NCBI RefSeq assembly: GCF_010614805.1
Contig: NZ_JAAFZC010000001.1
Span: 2,148,001 to 2,212,000 of the forward strand
Direction: 5' to 3'
From: Pseudooceanicola aestuarii
GTDB lineage: Bacteria; Pseudomonadota; Alphaproteobacteria; Rhodobacterales; Rhodobacteraceae
DNA length: 64,000 bases
Shown: piece by piece, positions 36,601 through 44,147 of the stretch
How positions within the stretch are numbered: the first letter of the stretch is position 1
Layout: every line of letters begins with the position of its first letter
The notes under the pieces: generated by a model
The model's input: the letters and a program-made list of their open reading frames with translations, nothing else
Told to the model about the DNA's origin: nothing
Database searches by the model: none
Made by a program: the position numbers and the translations under genes

Positions 36601-36776
36601 ACCGCTTCCGGGGTCGCGCCGGGGTAGGAGGTGACGACGGCCACCACCGGGAAATCGACCTCGGGCAGCTGTTCCACCGGCAGGCGCTGGTAGGAGAACA
36701 ACCCGATGACGAAGATCGCGACCATGACCATGGTGGCGAAGACAGGTTGGTTGACGGAAATCCGGGTCAGGAACAT
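33666..36776 (-). CDS. RND efflux transporter permease (HAE1/AcrB-like)
   Basis: 1036-residue inner membrane proton-driven exporter. It starts FLTRISVNQPVFATMVMVAI, has the two large periplasmic loops and twelve membrane helices; helix 4 contains AVGILIDDAIVVREN with the paired Asp of the proton relay. IYLVLASQFGSFVQPLAIM and later VVKNAILLVDNANQ are also typical. It forms a pump with the adaptor encoded just upstream (3-bp gap) and an outer membrane channel that is not in the window. Substrate is unknown. Confidence 0.95.
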   Translation of the reverse strand: MFLTRISVNQPVFATMVMVAIFVIGLFSYQRLPVEQLPEVDFPVVAVVTSYPGATPEAVEADIIKPMEDSVSTLSGIDTISSTAQTGSSLVLIQFELEIDSSVAAQDVRDRIAQIEGTLPDTAEDPQILRFDPSELPIISVGLSSDRYDTGVLTALAEDQLATRLSNIPGVGRASVVGGLPREVHVLIDPDRQAALGIGASEIAAALAAENTDLPAGAVTEGGSKQTVQVEGRIENLGDFDEIIIARRGGYPVRLGDVSSIGTEMAERTSLAMLNGETALAVDIVKTQGANTVAVAEAVREEIAALAEDPLYDGIDLEIIRDNAVPVEHSFESVQSMLIEGALLATVIVFLFLNSWRSTVITGLTLPISIIGTMAAIYFLGFTLNMMTMMALSLAVGILIDDAIVVRENIMRHLHMGKDHRQAALDGTNEIGLAVFATTLSIVAVFLPVAFMEGILGRFFLQFGITVSVAVLISLFVSFTLDPMMSSVWYDPAAEPGAKRGPLGRAVHQFERFFDWLARRYRGLLRICLRWRKATLMAALAFFIGGLALFPLVGAEFVPPADNSEMQVDLEMPVGTPLARTAEKIAQVDGILRAFPQVVGTYATVNSGTNSGENAASIIVRLTDTTQRSETPTTLTPPMREALEAVPGARFRVGPPGSFGSGVATPVAVKIYGEDLEALTRLSRQLAEKLEAIPGFADVRTSLDDPQPTIGIRIDRDAASDLGVSLAQVGRALSPMIAGQTVSDWTAPDGDSYDVLLRLPEAVRNDASRLGSLPVATNADGTGVIRLDQIATVQSSTGPGEITREDRERSVEVTAGLDGIDIRAAQPLVAQAIAALDLPPGYRTGFGGDSEQIAESGASALAALTLAVVFIYLVLASQFGSFVQPLAIMSSLPLALIGVMGGLLVGGSTLNMFSVIGFIMLMGLVVKNAILLVDNANQHRRAGLNLFDALLEAGSTRFRPIVMTTLAMIFGMLPLALNIHGGSGQNAPMAHAVIGGLISSSLLTLVVVPVLLTYIDGALRAIRPLLPRAPDDAHVG

Positions 36777-36779
36777 GGC

Positions 36780-38033
36780 TCAGTCCCCGACCACGGTGAT
36801 CTTGGTATCCGGTTGCAGCCGTTCCAAGGGAGCGGCGACGATCACGTCGCCCTCGGCCAGGCCCGCGGCGATTTCCGCCTTGCGGCCCCGGTCCCACATG
36901 CGGGCCACGGTGACGGGTTGGCGGATGACCCGGTCGCCGTCGCGTTTCAGAACGAAATCGCCCGCATCGTCGCGGCGCAGAGCGTCGGCTGGGATGCCGA
37001 TGGCGCCGTCCTTGCTGTCCAGCACCAGCACGCCCGAGGCGAACATGCCGCCGCGCAGCTCTCCCTGGGGATTGTCGATGGTGGCATAGATCGGCAGGAT
37101 CCGGGTGCCAGTGGCCGCCACCGGGGCAATCCGTTCCACATTGCCCGCAAAGCTGCGGTCGCCAAAGCCATCGACGCTGATTTCCACCCCCTGGCCAATG
37201 CGGATGCGCGGCGCGTAGAACACCGGCACGGCGCCCTCCAGCTCCAGCGTGGAGATGTCGACCAGCGTCATCAGCGCGGTGCCAGGGCTGACATAGGCGC
37301 CGGGATCGACATTGCGGGCCGAAATCATGCCATCGAAAGGCGCGGTGATCGTGGCCTTTTCCAGCGACTTTTCCGTCGTCGCCACCTGGGTTTCCAGCGC
37401 GTGCAGATTGGCCTGCAATTGCTGTACGTTGGCCTGATCGCTGTCCAGGGTGGAAGACGTCGCCACCCCCCGGTTCACCAGGCTTTGCGTCCGCTCCAGC
37501 TGGGCGCGGGCAAATTCCAGCTGGGCGCGGGTGGCGTCGGCGGTTGCGCGGCTCTGCTCCACCTGGTTGCGCAGGGTCTCGATGTCGATGCGCACCAGGA
37601 CCTCACCGGTGGCGGCGGGTTCACCGGCACGTTTCTCCACGCTGTCGACGCGGCCCGCGACCTCTGCCGGGATGCCCAGTTGGCGGGCGGGGTCCAGCGA
37701 ACCGGTAAGGCGCAGCGTCTCCCGCAGGGGGCCGCGCGCCACCGTCGCCAATTCGGAGGGCAGCAATTGCATCACCACCTCGCGGCGGGGGGGCTCCGCC
37801 TCCGTCTCCGCTTCCGGGGCGGCGCTTTCCGTCTCTTCCGTCGGAGGGGTGCCGATCAGGCCGCGATCGGCGGCGACCCACAGGCCGGCGCCCAGCCCTG
37901 CCAGCCCCAGCACGACCCAGGGCCAGCGCCGGCGCGGGCCGCGTCGTCCTTCGGCCCGGGCAGCCTGCGCCTTGCGTTCGCGACCGGTCAGCGCCCAGTC
38001 AGGCTTGGGCGGTTCCTTGGAGGATCGGGTCAT
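36780..38033 (-). CDS. RND efflux periplasmic adaptor subunit (HlyD/MFP family)
   Basis: 417-residue membrane fusion protein. A cytoplasmic basic tail and one membrane helix (WPWVVLGLAGLGAGLWVAADRGL) precede the lipoyl/barrel-sandwich halves, separated by a coiled-coil (about 135-200) and rejoined at KATITAPFDGMISARNVDPGAYVSPG, the adaptor hallmark. It links the RND pump to an outer membrane channel. Start overlaps the GbsR-type regulator stop by 4 bp (ATGA), so regulator, adaptor and pump form one operon. Confidence 0.93.
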   Translation of the reverse strand: MTRSSKEPPKPDWALTGRERKAQAARAEGRRGPRRRWPWVVLGLAGLGAGLWVAADRGLIGTPPTEETESAAPEAETEAEPPRREVVMQLLPSELATVARGPLRETLRLTGSLDPARQLGIPAEVAGRVDSVEKRAGEPAATGEVLVRIDIETLRNQVEQSRATADATRAQLEFARAQLERTQSLVNRGVATSSTLDSDQANVQQLQANLHALETQVATTEKSLEKATITAPFDGMISARNVDPGAYVSPGTALMTLVDISTLELEGAVPVFYAPRIRIGQGVEISVDGFGDRSFAGNVERIAPVAATGTRILPIYATIDNPQGELRGGMFASGVLVLDSKDGAIGIPADALRRDDAGDFVLKRDGDRVIRQPVTVARMWDRGRKAEIAAGLAEGDVIVAAPLERLQPDTKITVVGD

Positions 38034-38602
38034 GTTCGGGTGTCTCCCTTCGGGGACGGGCTGGGCTGGCCGGCGCGGGGATCCGCGCGATCCGGCGCCT
38101 CCGGGGTCAGGCATTCGGTCCAGTCGCGCAGGAAATCCGCAGACCGGCGATAGAAATCCGCATGATCCGCGACCTTCTGGCGGGCAGAGGGGGCAGGGGC
38201 CTTGCCCTTCCCGTCACCGTCCTGCGGCGCTTCTGTCAGCTCGGCGGCGATGGCGTCGATGGTTCGGGCGTGGCGGTCAAAGCGCTGCGCCATGGCGGTC
38301 AGGACACTGTGCTGCGGCGTTTCCACCGCCCGCCACAGATCCTGCCGCGTGCCCTTGTGCGCCTCTCGAACGGCGGCGCCCCAGGTCTCAAGTTGCCGCA
38401 GGTTGGTCGAGACGGAGGCCTTGGACACGCCAAGTGCCTGTGCGATGCGGGTCAGGCTGCGCGCCTCTCCGGCGAGGACAAGGTAGCCCACGATTCGGCC
38501 GGCGATGCGCGGCGCACCCTCCTGCTGGGAGATCAGTCCCAGGGTTTCGATGAACCTGTCCTCTGCCGGGGTGGGCGGCGGGTCCGGGGGTGTGAAGGTC
38601 AT
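38030..38602 (-). CDS. GbsR/MarR-type winged-helix regulator
   Basis: 190-residue regulator with a helix-turn-helix reading SLTRIAQALGVSKASVSTNLRQLETWG (about 50-75), preceded by GRIVGYLVLAGE, as in GbsR-like MarR relatives. The Asp/Gly/Lys-rich linker near 125-140 separates a C-terminal helical part. It is first in the operon with the adaptor and RND pump and probably represses them. ATG 38602 has AGGA upstream; a GTG at 38626 is also in frame. A perfect palindrome lies 41 bp before the start. Confidence 0.88.
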   Translation of the reverse strand: MTFTPPDPPPTPAEDRFIETLGLISQQEGAPRIAGRIVGYLVLAGEARSLTRIAQALGVSKASVSTNLRQLETWGAAVREAHKGTRQDLWRAVETPQHSVLTAMAQRFDRHARTIDAIAAELTEAPQDGDGKGKAPAPSARQKVADHADFYRRSADFLRDWTECLTPEAPDRADPRAGQPSPSPKGDTRT

Positions 38603-38642
38603 GGTCGGTCCTGCATGGCGCGGCACATGTGTGTTCGCATCG

Positions 38643-38658
38643 TTCAGTATGGACTGAA
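38643..38658. promoter_or_regulatory. palindromic operator candidate for the GbsR-type regulator
   Basis: TTCAGT-ATGG-ACTGAA: perfect 6-bp arms around a 4-bp centre, 41 bp upstream of the regulator start in the 144-bp gap before the hydrolase gene. Its position suits promoter occlusion by a dimeric MarR-type protein. Confidence 0.65.
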
Positions 38659-38746
38659 TTCACGCGGTGGCAATGGCGGTCAGCGCCACGCGCGACCACT
38701 TACGCCACGTTATTTTACCGGGATGGGAACCGGGACTGGATCGGAA

Positions 38747-39694
38747 TCAGGAGGCGCCGGCCCCGCCCCAGGGCGCCAGCCCCGGCCAGGCGCGCGGCAA
38801 TGGGTGCGTCACTGCCGGCTGCGGGCGCAGCCGCGACAGCGCGCTGAACAGTGCCGCCCCCTCCGCCGAGAACAGCGCCCGGTAGAGCGCGAACACCCCC
38901 GGCCGCAGGTAGGACGACCAGTGGCAGACCCGCCGCTGGCGCGGTGCCACTGGATGGCCCAACCCGTGCAGCGCGGCCAGGATGGCCGGATCGTCCAGGT
39001 GCAACGTGGCAAGGTTGGCGGCGTCTTTCAGCCCGCGCGACATCACCCGGTCACCGGCGATGGGCGGTGCGATCACGCGCTCCAGCAGCCAATCGTATGG
39101 GCGGTTTTCGCGGCTGGTGACATGCAGCACCCGCGCCTGCCGTCCGGCCGGGCTGTCCAGCGCCGCATGCGCCGTTGCCGCGTATTCCGCCCCCGACAGC
39201 AGCACTGCGCGGCCCAGAGCGCCGGGTGCAATCTGGGGCAGGGCTGCCAGCACCACCCGCACCCCCAGGGAATGCGCGATGGCATGGACCTCGCGCCCGG
39301 GGTCCAGGTGGTGGATCAAGGTGATCAACCGGGCCAGGGCCTGCCCGGTCCGGCCGGCGCGGGCATAGGCGTCCCAGATGCTGCCCCGCGCGGGCCAGCC
39401 CAGGGCAATGCCCAGGGCCCCGTCCGGCCCGCCCGGCGTGACGCCCAGGGCACGTGGCCAGCTGCGCGCCTTGGGGCAGCGGTGGTCCACCCGGTCGGAA
39501 AGGATGTGACGGTGCGGGCAATGCAGCGGATCGCCGGGGCTGAACCGGAACCCGTGCAGCATCACGATAACCGGCCCCCGCTGTGCCGCCGCGCCCTGCC
39601 GCTTCAGCGCCGCCTGCAACGGCCCCGCCGGATCGCCGGCCCTGCCATGCAGGCGCAGGCCCTCTTGCGTCGCATCCATCCTGAGCAGTGCCAT
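38747..39694 (-). CDS. alpha/beta hydrolase fold protein
   Basis: 315-residue predicted hydrolase. The oxyanion region is VIVMLHGFRFSPGD, and the nucleophile elbow is AIAHSLGVRV (Ser in H-S-L-G). The segment CPHRHILS after the first strand recurs in related Rhodobacteraceae proteins as I recall them. There is no signal peptide, so it is probably cytoplasmic. ATG 39694 (MALLRMDATQEG) is chosen as the likely family start; the longer upstream frame is less convincing. The C-terminal 40 residues are Pro/Ala-rich. Substrate is unknown. Confidence 0.75.
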   Translation of the reverse strand: MALLRMDATQEGLRLHGRAGDPAGPLQAALKRQGAAAQRGPVIVMLHGFRFSPGDPLHCPHRHILSDRVDHRCPKARSWPRALGVTPGGPDGALGIALGWPARGSIWDAYARAGRTGQALARLITLIHHLDPGREVHAIAHSLGVRVVLAALPQIAPGALGRAVLLSGAEYAATAHAALDSPAGRQARVLHVTSRENRPYDWLLERVIAPPIAGDRVMSRGLKDAANLATLHLDDPAILAALHGLGHPVAPRQRRVCHWSSYLRPGVFALYRALFSAEGAALFSALSRLRPQPAVTHPLPRAWPGLAPWGGAGAS

Positions 39695-39885
39695 GCCGGC
39701 GATCCCGAACAGCGTGGCCCGCAGGGGCCGCAAACCCTGTGTCCGGGGGATAGGGGCAGGGTGCGAAGAACCGGTGACGACATCGTGACAGCGCGATGAC
39801 GGCGGATCCGCCGTGCGCATCCCCCGCGCGCGCCTGAGGAAACCTGAGGATGCTTGACCGGTAACGCGACGCGGGCTAAGGGGGG

Positions 39886-39942
39886 CATGTGGCGATTTGT
39901 TACCGGATTGCGGGCCACGTTAAATATTCCGCTAAAAGGTCA
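39886..39942 (+). ncRNA. SAM-II riboswitch aptamer
   Basis: Matches the SAM-II (metA) consensus: P1 arms GTGGC (39889-39893) and GCCAC (39914-39918), GATTTG at 39894-39899, the loop ACCGGATTGCGG, then GTTAAA and the pseudoknot strand GCTAAAAGG (39931-39939). SAM-II controls methionine synthesis genes in alphaproteobacteria, and metZ follows. AGGAG at 39942-39946 directly abuts the pseudoknot and precedes a GTG, so SAM binding should hide the Shine-Dalgarno sequence of a leader ORF rather than that of metZ. The remaining upstream part of the 337-bp gap (39695-39885) shows nothing I can name. Confidence 0.88.
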
Positions 39943-39951
39943 GGAGAGAAG

Positions 39952-40035
39952 GTGCACCCCTTTCGCTTGACCGCGTCAGGGGTTTTTTCGTGGCCCGGCA
40001 CCCCGTCCAAGCCGGCCCAGGAGACAGGACAATGA
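39952..40035 (+). CDS. 27-codon leader ORF between SAM-II riboswitch and metZ
   Basis: GTG at 39952 lies 5 nt after AGGAG, which abuts the riboswitch pseudoknot. The frame reads 27 codons (starts MHPFRLTASG, ends PAQETGQ) and its TGA (40033-40035) overlaps the metZ ATG at 40032, an ATGA coupling. The terminator hairpin and its T6 tract (39956-39988) lie entirely within this ORF. The peptide resembles nothing I know and is probably made for regulation. Confidence is moderate because the frame is short and no comparison was possible. Confidence 0.55.
   Translation: MHPFRLTASGVFSWPGTPSKPAQETGQ
39956..39988 (+). terminator. rho-independent terminator/attenuator in the metZ leader
   Basis: ACCCCT (39956-39961) pairs with AGGGGT (39978-39983), with inner CGC/GCG pairing, followed by a six-T run (39983-39988). 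It sits after the SAM-II aptamer and before metZ. The aptamer and terminator do not overlap, so control probably works through translation of the leader ORF across the hairpin. Confidence 0.75.
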
Positions 40036-41213
40036 CCAAAGACCGCATCTCCCGTACCACGCTGGTTCACGGTGGCGCCCGCCGCTCGCAATATGGTGAG
40101 GTGGCAGAGGCCGTCTACCTCACCCAGGGGTTCGTCTATGACAATGCCGAGTCCGCGGAGGCCCGGTTCATCGAGGCGCAGACCGACGAATTCATCTATG
40201 CCCGCTACGGCAACCCCACCGTACGCATGTTCGAAGACCGGATTGCCCAGCTCGAAGGGGCGGAAGACGCCTTTGCCACCGCCTCGGGCATGGCGGCGGT
40301 GAACGGCGCGCTGGTGTCGTTGTGCAAGGCGGGCGACCACGTCGTCGCGGCGCGGGCGCTGTTCGGCTCCTGCCTCTACGTGCTGGAGAACGTGCTGGGC
40401 CGCTTCGGAGTGGAGATCACGCTGGTCGACGGCACCGATCTGGACCAATGGCGCGCCGCGATCCGCCCCGATACCCGCGCGGTGTTCTTCGAGGCGATGT
40501 CGAACCCCACGCTGGAGGTCGTCGACATCGCCGCCGTGGCCGAGATTGCCCATGCCCATGATGCGGTGGTGGTGGTGGACAACGTTTTCGCCACCCCGAT
40601 CTACAGCCGCGCGCTGGAGCAGGGCGCCGATGTCGTCGTCTATTCCGCGACCAAACATATCGACGGGCAGGGCCGGGTTCTGGGCGGCGTCGTTCTGGGC
40701 AGCAGAGACTACATCCGCGGCACGCTGGAGCCCTATCTGAAACACACCGGCGCGGCGCTGTCGCCCTTCAGCGCCTGGGTGCTGCTGAATGGCCTGGGCA
40801 CCATGGATCTGCGTGTCCGCGCCCAGGTCGCCAATGCGGAAGCCCTGGCCGAGGCGTTGCACGATCATCCCAAGCTGGCCCGCGTCATCTACCCCGGGCA
40901 TGCCGACCACCCCCAGCACGCGCTGGTGCAACGTCAGACCGGCAAGGGCGGTACCCTGATCGCGATCGACCTGACGGGGGGGCAGGCGGCGGCCTTCCGC
41001 TTCCTGAACGCACTGAAGGTCGGCATTATCTCCAACAACCTGGGCGATGCGCGCACCATCCTGACCCATCCCGCGACCACCACCCACCAACGCCTGCCGG
41101 AGGACCAGAAAGTCGCCCTGGGCATCACGCCGGGGTTGGTGCGGATTTCGCTGGGGATCGAGGGGACGCAGGATATCCTGGACGATATCCTGTCCGCGCT
41201 GGACGCCGCCTGA
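40032..41213 (+). CDS. metZ: O-succinylhomoserine sulfhydrylase
   Basis: 393-residue PLP enzyme making homocysteine from O-succinylhomoserine and sulfide. It has YARYGNPTVRMFEDRIAQLEGAEDAFATASGMAA, the aspartate in VVVDNVFATPIYSRALEQGADVVVYSATKHIDGQ (PLP Lys in SATKH) and VRISLGIEG. The family also holds cystathionine gamma-synthase; GQGRVLGGVV and the SAM-II leader favour MetZ. ATG 40032 is coupled to the leader ORF stop. Expression is expected to fall when SAM is high. A stem-loop lies after the stop. Confidence 0.93.
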   Translation: MTKDRISRTTLVHGGARRSQYGEVAEAVYLTQGFVYDNAESAEARFIEAQTDEFIYARYGNPTVRMFEDRIAQLEGAEDAFATASGMAAVNGALVSLCKAGDHVVAARALFGSCLYVLENVLGRFGVEITLVDGTDLDQWRAAIRPDTRAVFFEAMSNPTLEVVDIAAVAEIAHAHDAVVVVDNVFATPIYSRALEQGADVVVYSATKHIDGQGRVLGGVVLGSRDYIRGTLEPYLKHTGAALSPFSAWVLLNGLGTMDLRVRAQVANAEALAEALHDHPKLARVIYPGHADHPQHALVQRQTGKGGTLIAIDLTGGQAAAFRFLNALKVGIISNNLGDARTILTHPATTTHQRLPEDQKVALGITPGLVRISLGIEGTQDILDDILSALDAA

Positions 41214-41244
41214 CCCGGACAGGTCGTTTTCGGATGCAAAGTGG

Positions 41245-41267
41245 CGCCGCGATGGAAAGACGCGGCG
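41245..41267 (+). terminator. stem-loop after metZ
   Basis: CGCCGCG (41245-41251), 9-nt loop, CGCGGCG (41261-41267). A perfect 7-bp GC stem 31 nt after the metZ stop, without a T-run; possible terminator or mRNA stabiliser before folE2. Confidence 0.45.
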
Positions 41268-41322
41268 GGACCCCCTACATAAGAGAGGTCAAGGCAGGAC
41301 CGGCGCAAGGCGAGGGCGTGGC

Positions 41323-42411
41323 ATGAATATCCACCCGAACGAGTTGAAACCCGAGGATGCGGAAGCGCGCGCGGCGTTGGATCTGCTGCGCAGCTGGGCT
41401 GCGCAGGCCAGCGATGCGCAGATCAACGCCCTGGACCCGGCACTGGCGCGATTGTTGCCTGGACAGGCGGGTTATCCCCTGATGTCAGATATTTATCCGG
41501 CGGAGTTCATCCCGGATGCGGCCTATCGTGCCACTCTGCCGGATCTTCAGAACGGCCCCGCCAGTCTGATCCGGGGGGCCGACCTGGCAATCCAGCATGT
41601 CGGGATCTCCAACTTTCGCCTGCCGATCCGCTATCGCACCCGTGATGGCGGCGACATGGTGCTGGAAAGCTCCGTCACCGGCACCGTCAGCCTTGAGGCC
41701 GGCAAGAAGGGCATCAACATGAGCCGCATCATGCGGTCGTTCTACGCGCATTCGGAAAAACTGTTCAGCTTCGGCGTGATCGAGGCGGCGCTGGACGATT
41801 ACCTGGCCGATCTGGACAGTCCCGATGCCCGCATCCTCATGCGCTTTTCGTACCCTGTACGCCGGGAATCCTTGCGTTCCGGCCTGTCAGGATATCAATA
41901 TTACGACATTGCGCTGGAATTGGTCGAAGAGGGGGGGCGTCGCCGTCGCTACCAACATCTGGACTATGTGTATTCCTCCACCTGTCCCTGTTCACTGGAA
42001 TTGTCGGAGCATGCCCGGCGGGAGCGCGGACAATTGGCGACGCCGCATTCACAACGCTCCGTCGCACGGATCTCCGTGGAGGCGCTGGCCGGTCCGCGCC
42101 TGTGGTTCGAAGACCTGATAGATCACGCGCGCACCGCCGTGCCGACCGAAACTCAGGTGATGGTCAAGCGCGAGGACGAACAGGCCTTTGCCGAGTTGAA
42201 CGCCGCCAACCCGATCTTCGTGGAAGACGCCGTGCGGCTGTTCTCCGAACAGATCCAGGAGGATCGCCGCATCGGCGATTTCCGCATCGCCGCCAGCCAT
42301 CAGGAAAGCCTGCACAGCCATGACGCCGTGTCCGTGCTGGCGCGCGGCGACAGTTTCGGGGGCAGCTCCCTGGACCCCCGGTTCTTCGGCACATTGGTGC
42401 ATGGCGGTTAA
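41323..42411 (+). CDS. folE2: GTP cyclohydrolase FolE2 (type IB)
   Basis: 362-residue FolE2, which converts GTP to dihydroneopterin triphosphate for folate synthesis. It is the isozyme able to work with metals other than zinc. Motifs include VGISNFRLPIRYR, GKKGINMSRIMRSFY, YSSTCPCSLELSEHAR (catalytic/metal Cys) and the late SHQESLHSHDAV. ATG 41323 is the family start. It is on its own or downstream of metZ on the plus strand; 118 bp with no clear signal separate it from the urease operon. Confidence 0.95.
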   Translation: MNIHPNELKPEDAEARAALDLLRSWAAQASDAQINALDPALARLLPGQAGYPLMSDIYPAEFIPDAAYRATLPDLQNGPASLIRGADLAIQHVGISNFRLPIRYRTRDGGDMVLESSVTGTVSLEAGKKGINMSRIMRSFYAHSEKLFSFGVIEAALDDYLADLDSPDARILMRFSYPVRRESLRSGLSGYQYYDIALELVEEGGRRRRYQHLDYVYSSTCPCSLELSEHARRERGQLATPHSQRSVARISVEALAGPRLWFEDLIDHARTAVPTETQVMVKREDEQAFAELNAANPIFVEDAVRLFSEQIQEDRRIGDFRIAASHQESLHSHDAVSVLARGDSFGGSSLDPRFFGTLVHGG

Positions 42412-42529
42412 GGGAATTGCCTGAAAATTAGGCGGATCGGTGGAAATTCCAGCGATCGGCGGAGTGGCGGTCGATTTCCCTTATCACTGCTGCGCGGCTT
42501 GTTAATCTTCTCTGACGGAGGATCGCCGC

Positions 42530-43357
42530 ATCAACGCCAACACGACATTCCCGCAGGTTTCGACCGCGCGCCAGCCCCGGGCCATCGGGCGACTGGACAT
42601 CGCCGCCCGTACCGGGGGGCGGTTGGAGGATCTGCATCAATCCGGCTCCCTCAAGGCGCTGTTCCCGCATGGGCGCAGGGACGATTTGCAGGCGGTTTTC
42701 CTCAATACCGCCGGGGGGATAACTGGTGGCGACAGGTTCGAGATCAGCGCCCGCGCCGGTGTCGGCGCCGCCCTGACCCTGACCAGCCAGGCCGCCGAAC
42801 GACTATACCGTGCCCAGCCCGGAGAAACCGGGCGCGTGGTCAACCGGTTCCGCCTGGCGCGGGCTGCGCGACTGGACTGGGTGCCACAGGAAACCATCGT
42901 TTTCGATGGCGCCGATGTCTCCCGAAGGACGGAGGTCGAGATGGCCCCAGATGCCCGTCTTCTGCTGGTCGAACCCGTCGTAATGGGTCGTCTGGCAATG
43001 GGTGAGATTGTGAAGAACGGATATCTGCGCGACGTATGGCGGGTGAAACGGGCGGACGAATTGATCTTTGCTGACAATTTGTCCATTTCCGGCGCCAGCG
43101 ACGAGATTCTGGCCCGACCGGGCACCGGCGCCGGCGCGCGGGCCTTTGCGACGCTGCTGTTGGCGGGGGAGGACGCCGATCTGCTGCTGGCGCCCCTGCG
43201 CGCGGTACTGGGCCGTAGCGGTGGGGCGAGCGTGATCCGCCCGGGCCTTCTTTTTGCGCGCATGGTGGCCGAGGACGGCTATGTCCTGCGCAAGACCTTG
43301 CTCCCCGCGATCAAGCTGTTGTCGGGGAGGGAAATTCCAAGAACATGGATGCTGTGA
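42530..43357 (+). CDS. ureD: urease accessory protein UreD (unusual ATC start proposed)
   Basis: UreD/UreH scaffold for nickel insertion into urease. Conserved parts include [42 protein letters not shown] and [15 protein letters not shown]. Those N-terminal motifs begin well upstream of the first standard start codon (TTG 42623, giving 244 residues). The frame is open from 42506, and the only ideally placed Shine-Dalgarno sequence, GGAGGA (42517-42522), lies 7 nt before an ATC at 42530. Starting there gives 275 residues, normal for UreD. CTG 42512 is an alternative. UreA follows one base after the stop. Confidence 0.85.
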   Translation: MNANTTFPQVSTARQPRAIGRLDIAARTGGRLEDLHQSGSLKALFPHGRRDDLQAVFLNTAGGITGGDRFEISARAGVGAALTLTSQAAERLYRAQPGETGRVVNRFRLARAARLDWVPQETIVFDGADVSRRTEVEMAPDARLLLVEPVVMGRLAMGEIVKNGYLRDVWRVKRADELIFADNLSISGASDEILARPGTGAGARAFATLLLAGEDADLLLAPLRAVLGRSGGASVIRPGLLFARMVAEDGYVLRKTLLPAIKLLSGREIPRTWML

Positions 43358-43358
43358 C

Positions 43359-43661
43359 ATGCAATTGACCCCCCGAGAAAAGGACAAGCTTCTGGTCGCC
43401 ATGGCGGCGGAAGTGGCCCGCAAACGCTTGGCCCGCGGCGTTCTGTTGAACCATCCCGAGGCCATCGCCCTGATCACCGACACAGTGGTTGAAGGGGCCC
43501 GTGACGGCCGCTCTGTCGCGCAGATGATGGAGGCGGGAGCCAAGGTCATCACGGCGGAGCAATGCATGAGTGGTGTGCCCGAGATGATCCACGAGGTGCA
43601 GGTGGAAGCAACATTCCCGGATGGGACCAAACTGGTGACCGTACACAATCCCATCCGCTAA
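43359..43661 (+). CDS. ureA: urease gamma subunit
   Basis: 100-residue structural subunit with [57 protein letters not shown] and the C-terminal VTVHNPI, all diagnostic. Assembles with UreB and UreC into the nickel enzyme that hydrolyses urea to ammonia and carbamate. It starts one base after the ureD stop. Confidence 0.97.
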   Translation: MQLTPREKDKLLVAMAAEVARKRLARGVLLNHPEAIALITDTVVEGARDGRSVAQMMEAGAKVITAEQCMSGVPEMIHEVQVEATFPDGTKLVTVHNPIR

Positions 43662-43688
43662 GGCATCACTTCAAGAAAGGCCTGTAAC

Positions 43689-43811
43689 ATGTCGGAATTT
43701 ATCAATAAAATCGGAATGGATCTGGGCCTTCTTCGCCCCCTTCGGCCACAGCCGATCCACGTGGCCCAGCCGCCGAAATCCGTCCTCGACCCCAGGGGGG
43801 CGGGCCGGTGA
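43689..43811 (+). CDS. 40-residue ORF between ureA and ureB
   Basis: ATG 43689 opens 40 codons (starts [14 protein letters not shown], ends DPRGAGR) after a GAAAGG Shine-Dalgarno. Its TGA overlaps the ureB GTG by 4 bp (GTGA), the same coupling used elsewhere in the window, which suggests it is translated and drives ureB translation. The peptide has an amphipathic start and a Pro/Arg-rich tail; I know no family. It could be a pure coupling ORF. Confidence 0.5.
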   Translation: MSEFINKIGMDLGLLRPLRPQPIHVAQPPKSVLDPRGAGR

Positions 43812-44113
43812 TCCCCGGAGAACTCTTCCCCGCGGAGGGGACGCTGACCCTGAATGCCGGGCGCGCGGCGATCACCCTGATGGTTGCCAATACCGGCGAT
43901 CGTCCGGTGCAGGTTGGCAGCCACTACCATTTCGCCGAAGCCAATCCCGCGCTGGATTTCGACCGTGCCGCCGCGCAAGGTCTGCGGCTGGACATCACCG
44001 CCGGGACTGCCGTGCGCTTTGAACCCGGCCAACGGCGAGAGGTGGCGTTGATCCCCATCGGCGGCGACCGCCGGATCTACGGGTTCAACCAGGCGGTCAT
44101 GGGGCCGCTTTAA
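43808..44113 (+). CDS. ureB: urease beta subunit
   Basis: 101-residue structural subunit: [47 protein letters not shown] and [24 protein letters not shown] are the family core. The GTG start at 43808 overlaps the small upstream ORF by 4 bp. An AGGAG precedes ureC, 34 bp downstream. Confidence 0.96.
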   Translation: MIPGELFPAEGTLTLNAGRAAITLMVANTGDRPVQVGSHYHFAEANPALDFDRAAAQGLRLDITAGTAVRFEPGQRREVALIPIGGDRRIYGFNQAVMGPL

Positions 44114-44147
44114 CCCTTTCCTTTCACGATCACTCCAGGAGCCGCCG

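Noticed and set aside
36780..38602. A possible outer membrane channel (TolC-like) partner for the RND pump
   Set aside because: No gene in the operon or nearby has the expected outer membrane beta-barrel/coiled-coil pattern.
42623..42625. TTG as the ureD start
   Set aside because: It would remove the conserved N-terminal segment and leaves 244 residues, and no Shine-Dalgarno stands in front of it.
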